DNA from: Pochonia chlamydosporia 170
Lineage: Eukaryota > Ascomycota > Sordariomycetes > Hypocreales > Clavicipitaceae
DNA: 64,000 nt
NCBI RefSeq assembly: GCF_001653235.2
Contig: NC_035794.1
Span: forward strand, 248,001 to 312,000
Direction of reading: 5' to 3'
Position 1 is the first letter of the stretch, and each line of letters opens with the position of its first letter. The position numbers were made by a program, and so were the translations under genes. The notes under the pieces were generated by a model. It was not told the origin of the DNA. It saw only the letters and a list, made by a program, of their open reading frames with translations, and did no database searches. Positions 45,601 to 55,383 of this stretch are shown piece after piece.

Positions 45601-46327
45601 ACCGATTGGTCGTCCCGGCAGCTTAAGTCAGCGACCCTCACGCGATGAGGACGAGGATACCCAGCATTTGGGCAGCAGCGCTCTGGTGGCTGACGACGAG
45701 CCTCTGCTGGAAGGAATCAATCCGGGCAGTTTGCGTAACCAGCCCCCGGGCCCGCGCGGAGGGTTCGCAACGAGCCCGTTTATGGATACTGGGTTCTCCA
45801 TGGCACAGAATCCCTGGGGTCCTCCGGCCGCAGCTGGACAACCATTTGCGCCGCCTGGCTTTCCGGCTCCAACTTGGGGCTCTCCCTCAATCCCACCGGG
45901 CTTTCCCATGGGCTCCCCGACGCCAGGGATGAGCACCATGAGCACCATGCGAAGCTCATCTCAGCCTCGTCATGTCACGGTTCGATCGGCCATGTGTGCC
46001 GTGTGCCGGCAAATGTCTGAGTCTGCAGTAGCGGATACAGAAGGGTATATTGACCTAAGCATGGTCAAGGCACGGGTCGAGATTTATGCCAATGATGCCT
46101 CGCTCACCGAACCGTATTTATTGAACCTCTGTGACACTGAGGGTAGTAATTCGAACGGCGGCGGGACGTTTGAAATCAAGCGCGACATGGGCGACACTGG
46201 CAAGCACAGAATCCGATGGTCTCCAGATCAAGGCGATACTTTAGGGCACCATGGACATCGAGCGGTCGGGGCGCCGGGAGAGATGTGCAGTCCCCAGACA
46301 ACCCGAGCGCCCTTGCAGGGCCACTAG
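42683..46327 (+). CDS. NST1: Stress response protein Nst1
   Basis: A single 3645-nt exon encodes 1214 aa, close to the usual length of filamentous-fungal Nst1. The order of regions fits the family: a basic N-terminal stretch RKKQKRRQKALAKAAA near residue 73, a poly-Lys tract near 145-155, a conserved segment with a TCSCSVCGRKR motif near 237-247, two highly acidic tracts near 310-345 and 442-475, and a very long Glu/Lys/Arg/Gln-rich coiled coil from about 515 to 710. The Pro/Gly/Met-rich C-terminal region ends in a compact conserved module (about 1090-1175, with NNGGGTFEIKR). In yeast Nst1 influences salt tolerance and mRNA decay/splicing-related processes. The last 30 residues may belong to a misplaced splice, since intact relatives vary there. 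Confidence 0.85.
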   Translation: MPATNQKPAPLTPASPRNTAKYTNKDGSKFITVPKSTPSDSSQPSTPTIAAKSTHPPPNHSNPDVPVQPVNRKKQKRRQKALAKAAAAELAANGLADPASTSQQPSRPSPEDQEAAFSDDEAEDALNGDLDGTGSNGHNDSTSKSKKNKKKKKKNVAGQGDADQSPAVSTSALQTAAQDSSRPSGMSRDKIWSTSNHEERERIKEFWLGLGEDERKSLVKVEKDAVLKKMKEQQKHTCSCSVCGRKRTAIEEELEGLYDAYYLELEQFANQGEGPPMLSPPARDFPPRPPPRLHSSYTPQQPSHGRIVEHVTDEDDDDELEEEVYSEDEVEDDEYSDDEPPEQFHNPYERDMTDFLTFGNSLQVKGTQLLESLLSVYGNMDLGGILTVADDLLKNDGKRFIEMMEQLAERRMAREEDAREHFSRGYGHPNGSYSTPHNHAPQDDDDYEDEEDEEEDYEDSQEEEYEDEEVYSNPSVMPSKFHTECCCQDPMTDEQRMEEGRRMFQIFAARMFEQRVLSAYKEKVAKERQDKLLEELEEEIRQVDQQKAKKAKNAQKKKDKAAQKKQALAEEKARKEAEKAAEEAARLESEQKRIAEQKQKAEEKRRLKESQKKAEEEARLRKEAERQRRLHEQREKQAEQERKAREAKEREKKLKEEQRQKEKQARDQREREAQERKEKQERDKREKEARAAKAQRESQEAAQRAKEDRANHNTNKSSAQAAQSAPSQPLQIPKRGQTHSAAPLPTVLPQHPPNPASYASPKIPVATPAIPKAPTPIRSRALSQQQDSGPGSSAASQSASVPSQNPSPHPGTPIQASPVPIGQERKASASSSIIGSQLNQPASPHSLQSRLPSHTPPFQMPPGMGLQPPPGLAQHRPQGFPSPISHEPMYPMGYRPGPNMMMAPPGLNGPGARGFPPGPMVPPGFNHASTDPFPMNQGFPMAKEGPVPTHTRQGSTGYDGGAGVPTQPIGRPAPIGRPGSLSQRPSRDEDEDTQHLGSSALVADDEPLLEGINPGSLRNQPPGPRGGFATSPFMDTGFSMAQNPWGPPAAAGQPFAPPGFPAPTWGSPSIPPGFPMGSPTPGMSTMSTMRSSSQPRHVTVRSAMCAVCRQMSESAVADTEGYIDLSMVKARVEIYANDASLTEPYLLNLCDTEGSNSNGGGTFEIKRDMGDTGKHRIRWSPDQGDTLGHHGHRAVGAPGEMCSPQTTRAPLQGH

Positions 46328-47413
46328 AAGAGCCCCTCTGAAGTGGGCAGGGTCTCTGGCAATGTGAGTCCGTTGAGACGAGAAGCCGCATTGAGGGTTG
46401 GCAATGGTTTGGCCAGGAAGGGAACCGTGGGATCAGCTTCTAGGTCCATGTCAGTGTCAGTGCCATGGACGGCTCGAGATGGTCTAAGTACCCGCGCTGC
46501 CACGCCGGCCGTAACCTGTGGTGTCAGATTATTGAACAATACGTCCTGGAGACCGACCCAGCAGCAGAATACAGCAGGGTCCGAATTCGCAACGAGAACA
46601 GCCGTTAACCCCGGCGTCTTTTTGGTGGGCCACCGTTCTCTTGCTTCTCCTGACCGTACAAGAAGACACCACAGCGAGGGCTAACTCTACACTGCCTTTT
46701 GTGATATTGCAATTCGTACCGTAAGCGGGGCCCGACACACAACCACGGGCCATCTTGGAATGTTCTCAGCGGAACCAGTGGTGGAGATACCTGCCGAAGA
46801 AACGAGACGTCATGGAAAGCATGGATGGGGAAGGCTGACGGAAATGAGAAATAGTGAAGGATATGGAGATGAACTGTGGTTGGTTTTGCAGTGTTCTCAG
46901 TCACCGATGGCTTATGTCAGCCAGTGGTCATCATGGTCGCCTGTCATTATAATATGGCCACCAGCGGACTGAAGGGATCGCGGAAGTCGTTATTTTCATT
47001 ACTCTTTGTTCGATTAGCAGATATCAAGCATTGCCCGCCGAGGATGACGGAAGGGCTATTGAACAGTATTTGGAGTGCGTCGTGTGTCCTGTGACAGTAT
47101 CATGTGCAACACCATGTTCTTCTGGATTAACCCATAATCATGATTCAGGGCAATCCTAACAGGACCAGAATTGTTGCCCATATCTACAATATGAACATTG
47201 TCACAAGAAACTCCAGGTACGCCTCCACTAGCGACTCCACTTGACGAATGTCTATGCAAAATATTGATTTATATGCTGTGATTACAAAAGAATTCCCAAA
47301 CCAAATGCATCATTTCCATCCAAAATACAACCCGCGCTGGACCATATTTCCAATTTGTTTTTTCACCACCCGACTTGACCCACCCCCAGGATACAACTGT
47401 GTCCACTTCCCAT
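46328..47413. other. Convergent intergenic region
   Basis: This lies between the stop codons of nst1 and of the membrane-protein gene. The open frames here are short and featureless. A further nst1 3' exon cannot be excluded from sequence alone. Confidence 0.45.
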
Positions 47414-48220
47414 TTACGCATGGCCGGGCTGGTCCTGGAAGGGATTGGGACCACTGGCATCCTGTGTCTGCTGCATCAACGGCGCACGCGCCTCCTGCGC
47501 ACGCTGCTTCTTCGTAGCTGCGCGGGCGAGCGCAACGGCTTCGGCCTTGGCGGCCACTTTCTTGTGGTGGCTGCGTTCGCGGCAGCACGCAAATGTCAGA
47601 TACGCGAGACCAATGACGATGAATGCGGCAAACACGATGGCGATGATGATGCCGCCCGTGTCGATGGACTGCTCCTTCATACATATATCCTGGTGGCCGC
47701 CGTCGACGGTGCAGATCCAGCCGGAGAGACAGTCGCTAGAGGTGCCCTTTGAAGGCGTACAGGTGTTTGTCTTGGTCTTGCCGTTCTCGGTGACCACGTC
47801 GCAGGACGTGGTGTCGAATTCCTTGACGTCGAAGCAGTCTTTGCCCTTTTTCGTGGGCGCAGCCGTGGTAGTCGCCCTGGCCATCAGGGGAACGCCCTCG
47901 ACGGTAGTCGTGGCAGCGACCATGGCGGCGCGGAATCGCTTTCGCAGCTCACCCGCGCGGAGGTACTCTGCGCAGCGGTCGGAGATGTATTTGACGTCGG
48001 TGGCGGCTTGGGCGGCAGAGCAGCCGGCGGTGGTGTAGCATGACTCCAGGTCGGACTGCTCAAAGGTAGAGAGCGAGGAGAGGCACTGGCTGACGATTTG
48101 GCGGTCGCCGCAGTCGGTGTACTCGGCGAGTTGTTGGCTGTGGAGTTTGAAGCATTCGTTTTGGGGGAGGGCGGTTGCGGTGCTGGCGAGGAGGGCCGCC
48201 GCGATGTGGATGGACCGCAT
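47414..48220 (-). CDS. Cys-rich single-pass membrane protein, 268 aa
   Basis: The start at 48220 gives an evident signal peptide (MRSIHIAAALLASTATALPQ); the frame stays open upstream but that part lies in the leader. The ectodomain (about 20-185) has 13 Cys, including pairs at 61/67, 130/140, 154/164 and 170/180, and Thr-rich linkers near 104-124. One transmembrane segment spans about 189-212 (IIIAIVFAAFIVIGLAYLTF), followed by CC and a basic, Ala/Lys-rich cytosolic tail ending NPFQDQPGHA. This type I architecture resembles wall-sensor-like or uncharacterised fungal surface proteins. I recognise no specific family. Some of the Cys-rich part may be disulfide-bonded and surface exposed. Confidence 0.78.
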   Translation of the reverse strand: MRSIHIAAALLASTATALPQNECFKLHSQQLAEYTDCGDRQIVSQCLSSLSTFEQSDLESCYTTAGCSAAQAATDVKYISDRCAEYLRAGELRKRFRAAMVAATTTVEGVPLMARATTTAAPTKKGKDCFDVKEFDTTSCDVVTENGKTKTNTCTPSKGTSSDCLSGWICTVDGGHQDICMKEQSIDTGGIIIAIVFAAFIVIGLAYLTFACCRERSHHKKVAAKAEAVALARAATKKQRAQEARAPLMQQTQDASGPNPFQDQPGHA

Positions 48221-49618
48221 GATATATGTTTTTTTTGGTGGTAGGTTAGGCCGGTTTTCGTAGGTGGCTTTTGGAGGTTTGGGTGATTCTCGTATTTTTT
48301 TACCCTTTTGCTGCGAGGTGGATCTGGGGTTCTGGGTCTGGTGTTTATGCGGATGGGTGGGAAAATTGGGGACGACCCTGACGCCCGCAGATGGATTGCT
48401 ATAAAATGTTGGAGGAGGAGAGGGGGGGATTGTCGTTATAATGGACTGCGGAAAGGGGTGTTCTTGATGATGGGAAGAGATGAGGTTCGGTTTCGTCTCA
48501 CACGCACCTGGGGGGAGAAGAAAAAGGAGTTGCGGCTCGAGCCAAGACGGACATGGACCCTTCAGCTGCTCCAATAGCAGATGCGGGCTAGCTGATTTTG
48601 GTTCCGTGCGACTGACCAGGCCAGACACTTGGACGATGGATGGATCAAATGGCATGCAGCGAACCAAGGATGGGAAATGGCACTGGGCAATCTGTCCGGG
48701 GTGCGTGAGACGCAGCTTGAGGAACGAGGCCATTTGACTGGTTCGTCGTGGTCCGAATTTACTGGTCTGGTGTCAATGGCATGGGAATTGAGGCGCTGTC
48801 AGCCTTAGCTCAGCCGATTTGTGGCTGACGGCTTTTGTGAGCATGGTCTGGACTGTCAGCAGTGGCATGCGGCAGTGCATTGAAATTTGACAGGGAGAAG
48901 ATTTCATAGAGCGAGGCTATTTTTAGGCTGTTCACGATGCAGCAAGCACAGAGTGTTGATACCCAACATGAATCAATTGATGTCAAAATGCAGTCCCTCC
49001 ATCCATCAGCTGTGCCTGCCAATCTGAATCTTGGCCACTACAGATTCTGGGGTCGGGTATCTACCCGCTTGTGTCACAAGTAAGGGGTCGCGTTGTGGAA
49101 GATCGACACGCTTGCATCATGGAGGTGCTGGTCGCGGAAGTCCGGAGTAGTGCAAATAATACGGAGTAAATGGTACGGAATTGATGTATCTGTCTCCATC
49201 ATGCCTGATGTAGATGAAGTTGTGGCCGGACCAACAGCTCACTTGACTCTACAGCTCCAGTCCAATCAATCCATCAAATTTATACAAAAAGCCGGTTGAA
49301 AAAGTATTATTAAAAAAACCATTTAGATAGATAGACTACCTTCCACAAACGCTCACTGCACGCTTGGCAATCCCTGATGCCCACATGAAAGACGTCATCG
49401 CCTACGACACCAATTCGTCAGTGTGTCACTCGACTACCCTATAAAGAAGGTGGTTCCAAGTTTTGCCTCCCAACGACGTTATAAATTAAATAGATGGTCC
49501 GTCCTGAATCCCCAACTTTATTGTTCATTTCAACGATTTCATCAATTTAGCTCTGCCTCAACTTCAGTTCATTGTTCACGTTTCGACCCAAAACAAACTA
49601 CCAGTCAACACATTCAAT
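48221..49618. other. Divergent intergenic region
   Basis: This contains the promoters of the membrane-protein gene (leftward) and the I78 inhibitor gene (rightward). A C/T-rich pyrimidine leader on the minus strand near 48225-48320 is typical of a fungal 5' leader. No other gene is supported. Confidence 0.5.
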
Positions 49619-49911
49619 ATGCCCCTCGTTGTACCCGGAGTCACCAGCCAGCCCGGCAATAAGACCGAAGAATGGCAGAACAAACTCGTGGGGAAGAAGC
49701 TCTCCGACACAGAGCACACTGAAACTGTACGTTCCAACTCACTGGTATGATGGTCGCGTGCTGACTTTTGCAGCTCTTTTGCAAGAAACATCTCCCTGAG
49801 GAGCATCGCGTCATTTCGCCGGGGCAAATGGTGACTAGGGACTTTAGAGAGGACCGTTTGAATGTGCATTTGAATGAGGAGGGGGCAGTTTCGCACGTCA
49901 CGCATGGATGA
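49619..49911 (+). CDS. Peptidase inhibitor I78 family protein
   Basis: Two exons, 49619-49726 and 49774-49911, with a 47-bp intron; 246 nt, 81 aa. The small soluble product matches the I78 family (Pfam PF11720). Recognisable parts are WQNKLVGKKLSD near residues 19-30, a LFCKKHLPEEHRVISPGQMVTRDF stretch containing the reactive-loop region, and the family-typical end DRLNVHLNEEGAVSHVTHG. Members inhibit serine peptidases of the subtilisin/elastase type. There is no signal peptide, so it probably acts in the cytosol or is released by another route. The Tma20 gene starts 296 bp downstream on the same strand. Confidence 0.8.
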
Positions 49912-50206
49912 GCAAAGGTGTACAGTTAAGATGAGCCTAGGAAAAATAGTTTAATGTACTCACTTTACCATGTTCTGCCAATTCAGCCGTGTAAATTTGC
50001 AAATATTCTACATTTACCGTTTGATGCACAGCTATCGTCCGTCAGTCCCAGCAATTGCATGCCTTCATCAATGCTAGAGCAAAATTACCCCGCCACACCT
50101 ACAGCGGGGCATCACCATCACCAACTTTTCCCCCACCAACACCAACTCCAACGCCAAACTCAACAGTGACACCATCAAAGTCACAACACAATACAACACC
50201 GTCAAA

Positions 50207-50865
50207 ATGTTCAAAAAAGAGTACGTCCAGCCATCACCCCCCAAACCATCCCATCTAACAAGAACAGCATAACCGCCTCCCCCAAGCAGAAGCTCAAGTC
50301 TTCAGCCCAACGCTCCCTCCGCCAATCCCTCCTATCGACATACCCCCTCCTCACACCACACATCGACGAAATCCTGCCGAAAAAAGCCTCCCTCTCCAGC
50401 ATGAAGCTCCCTGACCGCAACACCCTCTACGTGCTGGACTCAGAGCCCCTGTTCTACCAGCAGGCCACGTCCGAGATCCTCCCGCACCTGAAGCTGGTGC
50501 ACCGATTCCCACAGGGTTTCCCCACGATCCGCATAGACAGAGGCGCCATTCGGTTCGTTCTCTCGGGGGCGACGCTCATGGCTCCCGGGCTGACGTCCAA
50601 GGGCGGGAGGCTGCCTGTCGATGGGGCCGCGAAGGGACTCGAAGAAGGGAAGGAGATGGAGCAGCGGGTGGACGAGGAGGGCAGATGGAGCAGGGAGTTG
50701 GTGCAGGGGGAGCCGGTGGTGATTATGGCGGAGGGCAAGGAGGAGGCGTGTGCGGTGGGGGTTTTGGTGTCGGGCACGGAGGAGGTGAAGGCGAAGGGGA
50801 AGGGGCCGGTGGTTGAGGATGCGCATTTTTTGGGGGACGGGCTGTGGAATTTGGGGACGGAGTAG
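50207..50865 (+). CDS. TMA20: Tma20/MCT-1 family translation factor (PUA domain)
   Basis: A 14-nt first exon (50207-50220, encoding MFKK) is joined over a 47-bp intron to 50268-50865; 612 nt, 203 aa. The tiny first exon and KLKSSAQRSLR segment are characteristic of the family. The N-terminal MCT-1 domain is followed by a PUA domain beginning around LKLVHRFPQGFPTIRIDRGAIRFVLSGA, with GLTSKGG after it and the closing HFLGDGLWNLG. Tma20 works with Tma22 (MCT-1/DENR) to recycle 40S subunits and aid re-initiation. An insertion of about 20 residues, Glu/Gly/Arg-rich (around 130-150), lengthens it relative to yeast Tma20. Confidence 0.88.
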
Positions 50866-50980
50866 GCTGTACTTATGGCATTGGAAAGCGGTGGTGTTTG
50901 GGATATGGAGGTGCTGTGGGATAAAAGACAGACACCGCGGACAACAAGACATGGACATTGTTGGTCACTTAGATGGGCAG

Positions 50981-51160
50981 AGACTTTGAAAACAGAGTGT
51001 ATTGGATGTACATGGGAGATATTCCGAGCTGATAAGTACATGAAGTTGACAACACGTGCTGTTGCACAGAAGACTTTAAAAAACAGAGTGTGTTGGATGT
51101 ACATGGGAGTTATTCCGAGCTGTATGTACATGAAGTTGACAACACACGCTGCTGCGAATA
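50981..51160. repeat. Two-copy 90-bp tandem duplication
   Basis: The segment 50981-51070 and the segment 51071-51160 are alike over nearly their whole length, with agactttRAAAACAGAGTG, TTGGATGTACATGGGAG, ATTCCGAGCTG and TACATGAAGTTGACAACAC words in the same order and 90-bp spacing. Several point differences show that the duplication is not new. It lies just downstream of the Tma20 gene. Confidence 0.85.
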
Positions 51161-51353
51161 CATAAGGAAACAGGTACGTGGTTAACTACCACGGCAATCC
51201 CACTTGCAAACATTGATACCAGAACATCAGTGTAAATCCTCACTTGGCATTACAAGATCCAAGCCAAGTTCCATCTTGACACCCGCACCTCCAGTTCAAG
51301 CTAAATCACCGTCGCCATACCGGCAATATGCCGTCCCGTGTGACAGGTGACCA
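51161..51353. other. Short intergenic remainder
   Basis: This stretch lies between the tandem repeat and the 3' end of the unknown minus-strand gene. Nothing further seen. Confidence 0.4.
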
Positions 51354-52688
51354 TTACCAATAGTGACCAGCCGCCATGGCCGATTTTCGCTGCCTCGCGA
51401 TCTTCCTGTCTCTCTTGCGAGCCATCTTACGCACTTCGAGGAACCAGTCGTTGTGGAACGCGAATGCCGTGGACCCAATACGCTTGTGGTGCTTTATAAT
51501 GTAGTCCTTAACAACATCCATGTGATAGTTCCCCGATGCGTCTCGAATGCCCTTCCACAGCTTGATGCCGTACTTGGTCTCGCCCTGGAGGATAATCTCT
51601 TTGAGGGCATTGACGAGAAGGATGCGGTAGCAGCGTCGTCTGTAGTCCGTACTGGGTATCTCTTCGATTTTGGCCTTCGGCTCTTCCAGCTGTTCAAAGT
51701 TGTTGATCATGTAGATCCAGATGTAGTGCCGCTGCTCTTCAATGGAGATGCGCGTGGAGCGAAGATATACTTCCGCGTGCATGTGGAAGAAGTTCACTGC
51801 GTGCTCGAAGACCCGGCTGGGAGATGTACGCGGCTTGATGTAGTAGCCCCTCGCTAGACAGTAGGGCTTGAAGACCATGAGGAAGTGGTTTAGTGCGGAG
51901 GGCTGGAATAGCAATTTGTCGAGCTTCTTTGCAGCCTCTTCCTGGTGAGGGTTCATGGCCGGCCACTTGGGGTAGTCTGGCTGAGAGCAAAACATGGGAC
52001 AGTCCGCCACGTACGTGTACATTTCGTGGACGGTTTGGAACTGTTCCTCCCAGAATGGATTTGCTGGGAAACCAAGGAAGAGGAGCATCTCGTCTGGGTC
52101 AGACGTCAGGAAGAAACTGGTCTCGGATCTCTCTTCGAAGTTCTCGGCGGCGTCGTAGTCGATGCAGAGATCATTGGGCTGGATGTACAGCCCCTGATTG
52201 TGGATGTAAAGCCCGTATGGCATGATGGTTGACTCGATGATGGCCCATAGGGCGTCGTGCGCATGTTTGAATACTTTCCAGTTGAAAACGTCGAGGTTTG
52301 GGCAAACTGTGACGGTGGCCCGCATGGGAGGCTGCTGGGCAAGGTGATGGGGGCAACGCTCCTTAAGCCAGGGCGTAGTAATAGCATAGCTTGAATCGTC
52401 GAGTTTTGTAATTTCGGTGCTGGCAAACGGTCCCTCAGAGACGACTTTGCCTGTCGTGGCCAAGAGATCCAAACTCCCCATCGTGAAAGTATACTTGGGA
52501 TATGCAACAAAGTACTGGATGCCGCCGATGGGAGGTCCTACTTCTGCCGGAGGGTCAATGGGCGACGCAACGAAATGGAAATGATCCCTGAGAAAAGACT
52601 TATGAAAGTCTTGGATCTCAGTGTACTGGTTCTCGGGTTTCTCTGAGCAGAGGGCTAACTCGCCACCGATCCCTGTATTGCGGCGCAT
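51354..52688 (-). CDS. Unknown fungal protein, up to 444 aa
   Basis: A long uninterrupted ORF with protein-like composition throughout. Start codons are possible at 52688 (used here, A at -3) or 52481, which has a good context and would give 375 aa; the region between them also looks coding. There is no signal peptide or membrane helix. The sequence is rich in aromatics, His and Pro, with segments such as GFPANPFWEEQF and YIKPRTSPSRVFEHAV near the middle, an EEQRHYIWIYMINNFEQLEE helix, and a basic C-terminus RKMARKRDRKIARQRKS that may be a nuclear signal. I do not recognise the family. A TATA element lies about 135 bp upstream of 52688, supporting the longer form. Confidence 0.7.
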   Translation of the reverse strand: MRRNTGIGGELALCSEKPENQYTEIQDFHKSFLRDHFHFVASPIDPPAEVGPPIGGIQYFVAYPKYTFTMGSLDLLATTGKVVSEGPFASTEITKLDDSSYAITTPWLKERCPHHLAQQPPMRATVTVCPNLDVFNWKVFKHAHDALWAIIESTIMPYGLYIHNQGLYIQPNDLCIDYDAAENFEERSETSFFLTSDPDEMLLFLGFPANPFWEEQFQTVHEMYTYVADCPMFCSQPDYPKWPAMNPHQEEAAKKLDKLLFQPSALNHFLMVFKPYCLARGYYIKPRTSPSRVFEHAVNFFHMHAEVYLRSTRISIEEQRHYIWIYMINNFEQLEEPKAKIEEIPSTDYRRRCYRILLVNALKEIILQGETKYGIKLWKGIRDASGNYHMDVVKDYIIKHHKRIGSTAFAFHNDWFLEVRKMARKRDRKIARQRKSAMAAGHYW

Positions 52689-52822
52689 AGTGTGCGGTTT
52701 GATTTGATCTGATCATGAGATTGGTGAAGTATTTTTGAGGAACTATTCCGTCCTTTGAAAGAGCCAGTTTGAATTTGCAACAAGGATTAAAACGAGGACC
52801 AGAGGAACCGGTGGGAAGCAAG

Positions 52823-52830
52823 TTTATATA
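52823..52830 (-). promoter_or_regulatory. TATA box of the unknown 444-aa protein gene
   Basis: Reads TATATAAA on the minus strand, 135 bp upstream of the ATG at 52688, at a usual distance for a fungal TATA element plus a short leader. Confidence 0.5.
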
Positions 52831-53549
52831 CGCAGAGTAAAAGCCATGACTTCTGTCCGGGGCCAAAGGGCAACCTGCGAGCTCGTCCTTCAATTCAACA
52901 CTACCCCCATGTTCTCCCACGATGGGGTGTGTAAACCAAATGTAAAATAAACTTAAATTTTAAGCTTAGACGAAAAAAGACTTGTCGGTTGAGACGTTAT
53001 GCGGAAACTGCTTGAACTATAGATACTAAAGTTGACGGTCTATGACGTGGCGTAGACTTGTCGTCCTAGTAATCTGATAGTTCCATGTCTGCCTTGCTTA
53101 GGCGCACTGTGTATAAACCTTAGAATAACCTCATGCTTCCGGTAGGGGGGGTTAACTTCCGATCTCTCGGTCATTTGGTTGTAGAAAGGGGACATGTCAT
53201 AAACGCGGTCCGTCAACATGTACCATGTACAATGTACCATGTCCACCAACATCGCTCGTACCGAGAACCGCGAGAAGCCTAATTTAGGAAGGGAATAGCT
53301 GGTGCAGGAAGTGACTGCTTTGACCTGGCAATATTTCGTCATTACCTTTGTAGCGTTGTGTATTCGACAGTTCCTCGTCGCATCGACAAGTACTCGCCAC
53401 GTCTTTTCCGATTGTACGTAGTTCACCCGCAATCGCAAGCAAATTTCCATATCCCTCCAGAGGTTAGGGTGATGACATGTGCATTTTTGATATTATGAAA
53501 CTATAGAAAGAGTGTATGAATATAGATTCCAAGTCTATACATCTCTTTT
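52831..53549. other. Intergenic region
   Basis: This is the promoter side of the unknown gene and the 3' flank of the S28 peptidase gene. A 14-bp imperfect tandem repeat (ATGTACCATGTACA then ATGTACCATGTCCA) lies at 53218-53245. No gene supported. Confidence 0.5.
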
Positions 53550-55383
53550 CTATTCCTTTCCATCGTAATATTCATCTACCCACTTCTTCATGGTGCCTAG
53601 GATATCATCCACAATCTTTCGAAGTTCCGGATTGGAATCGGCATTTTTGGTAATGAGGTCATTACAGTGAGCAGCTTTAGGTATAACCCAAACGGGAGCT
53701 TCTGGGGTAGTCTTCAAAGGACCGCCTGGCCTCGCGTCGGCCGACATTGTGGCAGGGCGCCATGGATCATGCTCTCCATTCACCCACATGAGCCGTGTCG
53801 TGTTATTGAACCCGTTCCAACCTCCCGTCTTCTTGTTGACTTGATCGGCAGTTCGACCAGCAGCTAAACCATGAGTGTGATTTCCTTCCTGGGGAAAGTA
53901 ATTGTCACACTGCATCCGCCAATATTCTACGCCTAGGAATCGTGATACGAGACCGGTGGTATCTTGAGGACTAGAGACCTGCCACCACTCGAACCTAAAA
54001 TGCCGCCCAACAATTGCGTTAGTTAAAAGAGGGTCGGTTCCATGAACCCCAGGTGTACATCTCTGTACTTACGGCTCGTTACACGTAAACCAAGTCCATT
54101 GTCGGTTAATCTTGGCCAATACGGTTAGATCTTTGTACATTGGGTTCTCCTTGTTGTTCATATCCAAGCATGCCAATGTATTATTGTCGGCCCAGTAGCC
54201 ATACTGCGCACAGACTAGACACAAATTGTTAGTTTCGCCGAGGCTAGGTTGTTCGCCTCGCAGGAGGCGAGCAGCTTACCTTCAGGAAGATAGACCTCTT
54301 TGGACCATTTCGCAAACCCGTCCATGGCCTTGCATGTGCCTACACCCTCTGGCCCTGGAAGAACCGCGGGGTATGTCCGAGTACCATTCTTGTCATCGGG
54401 GAAGACATTCTGTTGTATGAGGTTAGACGATGATAGAGTTTGCTGAGGCACATTGGCTGGTCTGAAATCACCTCAATGTAGTCGCAAAACTCATACAATG
54501 GGTTAGTTTTGTTGGACTTGTAGAACATGGTATCTTGCCACCCCTGAAGACCGCCAGTGAGGACTTGGGCAAAGTCATTATCATGGGTGAGGGACTCGAG
54601 CCCAAATTTCTTCTTCAAGCTGTGCTTTTGCTCCGCAGTGCCACTGGACAAGATTCCGTCAACCTGCTTGATGGCCCTCTGCATGTCCGCTGTACAGTTT
54701 TTGGGCATGGCATCCTTGATTGGCTTATTATATTGCCAAAAGTCAGAAATTGCTTCAACAACAGCGCTTGAGCAATGGTACGCCCAGAAGGTACCTGGGG
54801 CTAGAGCGTGTGTCCAAGCCGCCAGAGCACCAGAGTAGGAACAGCCGGTCAACACCCAGGGCGCCTTAGTCGGTCTTGTTGTTCCATTAACATCAAAAGG
54901 CAATTCCACATTGTGAGCAAAGTAGATCAAGTCTTGAATGGCATTATCGAGATTGAGGTACTGGAGATTGGTCGTGGTCAACTTGTCGTAGGGGGAACTC
55001 TCGCCCCAGTACCGATGTTCGATGACAATAACAGCACCGCCGTTGGTCTGAGCGAACATGCCGGAGAGAGTGTCATTTGTCGTGTAAAAGTCGTCAGCCT
55101 CGCTTTCGCCGGGGGCATTCAGCACGATGGGTGATCCAGGCCCAGCGTAATACTCCGCATTGTACCAATATCGCTGCGAGAAGGTCCCTAGTTCCGGGTG
55201 ATTATGGTCAATCAGCTGCTGAAAGACGCCTTGGTGAGAAGGTTTAGCATCCCTTCGTACTATGCCGTCCTCTCCAAGGGGACGAGGTGGTCGACCGTTT
55301 GGGTAAAGCCGGTCGATTCGGGCTGCGGAGGGAACGGTGAGCAAAAGAGTAGCTACAGCGCCTAAAAGAGTACTCGCAAGCAT
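53550..55383 (-). CDS. Secreted S28-family serine peptidase (Pro-X carboxypeptidase type)
   Basis: Four exons: 54472-55383, 54280-54409, 54073-54214 and 53550-53994; introns 62, 65 and 78 bp; 1629 nt, 542 aa. The signal peptide spans about 1-20. The catalytic serine sits in GCSYSG (Ser182), the Asp in NGEHDPWRP (Asp471) and the His in KAAHCND (His504), the S28 arrangement. The N-terminal motifs TFSQRYWYN, LNAPGES and EHRYWGESSPY are typical. Several N-x-S/T sites are present. Enzymes of this family cleave after proline, either as carboxypeptidases or dipeptidyl peptidases. It should be extracellular and help digest proline-rich proteins. An I78 inhibitor gene lies a few kb away but need not target this family. 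Confidence 0.88.
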
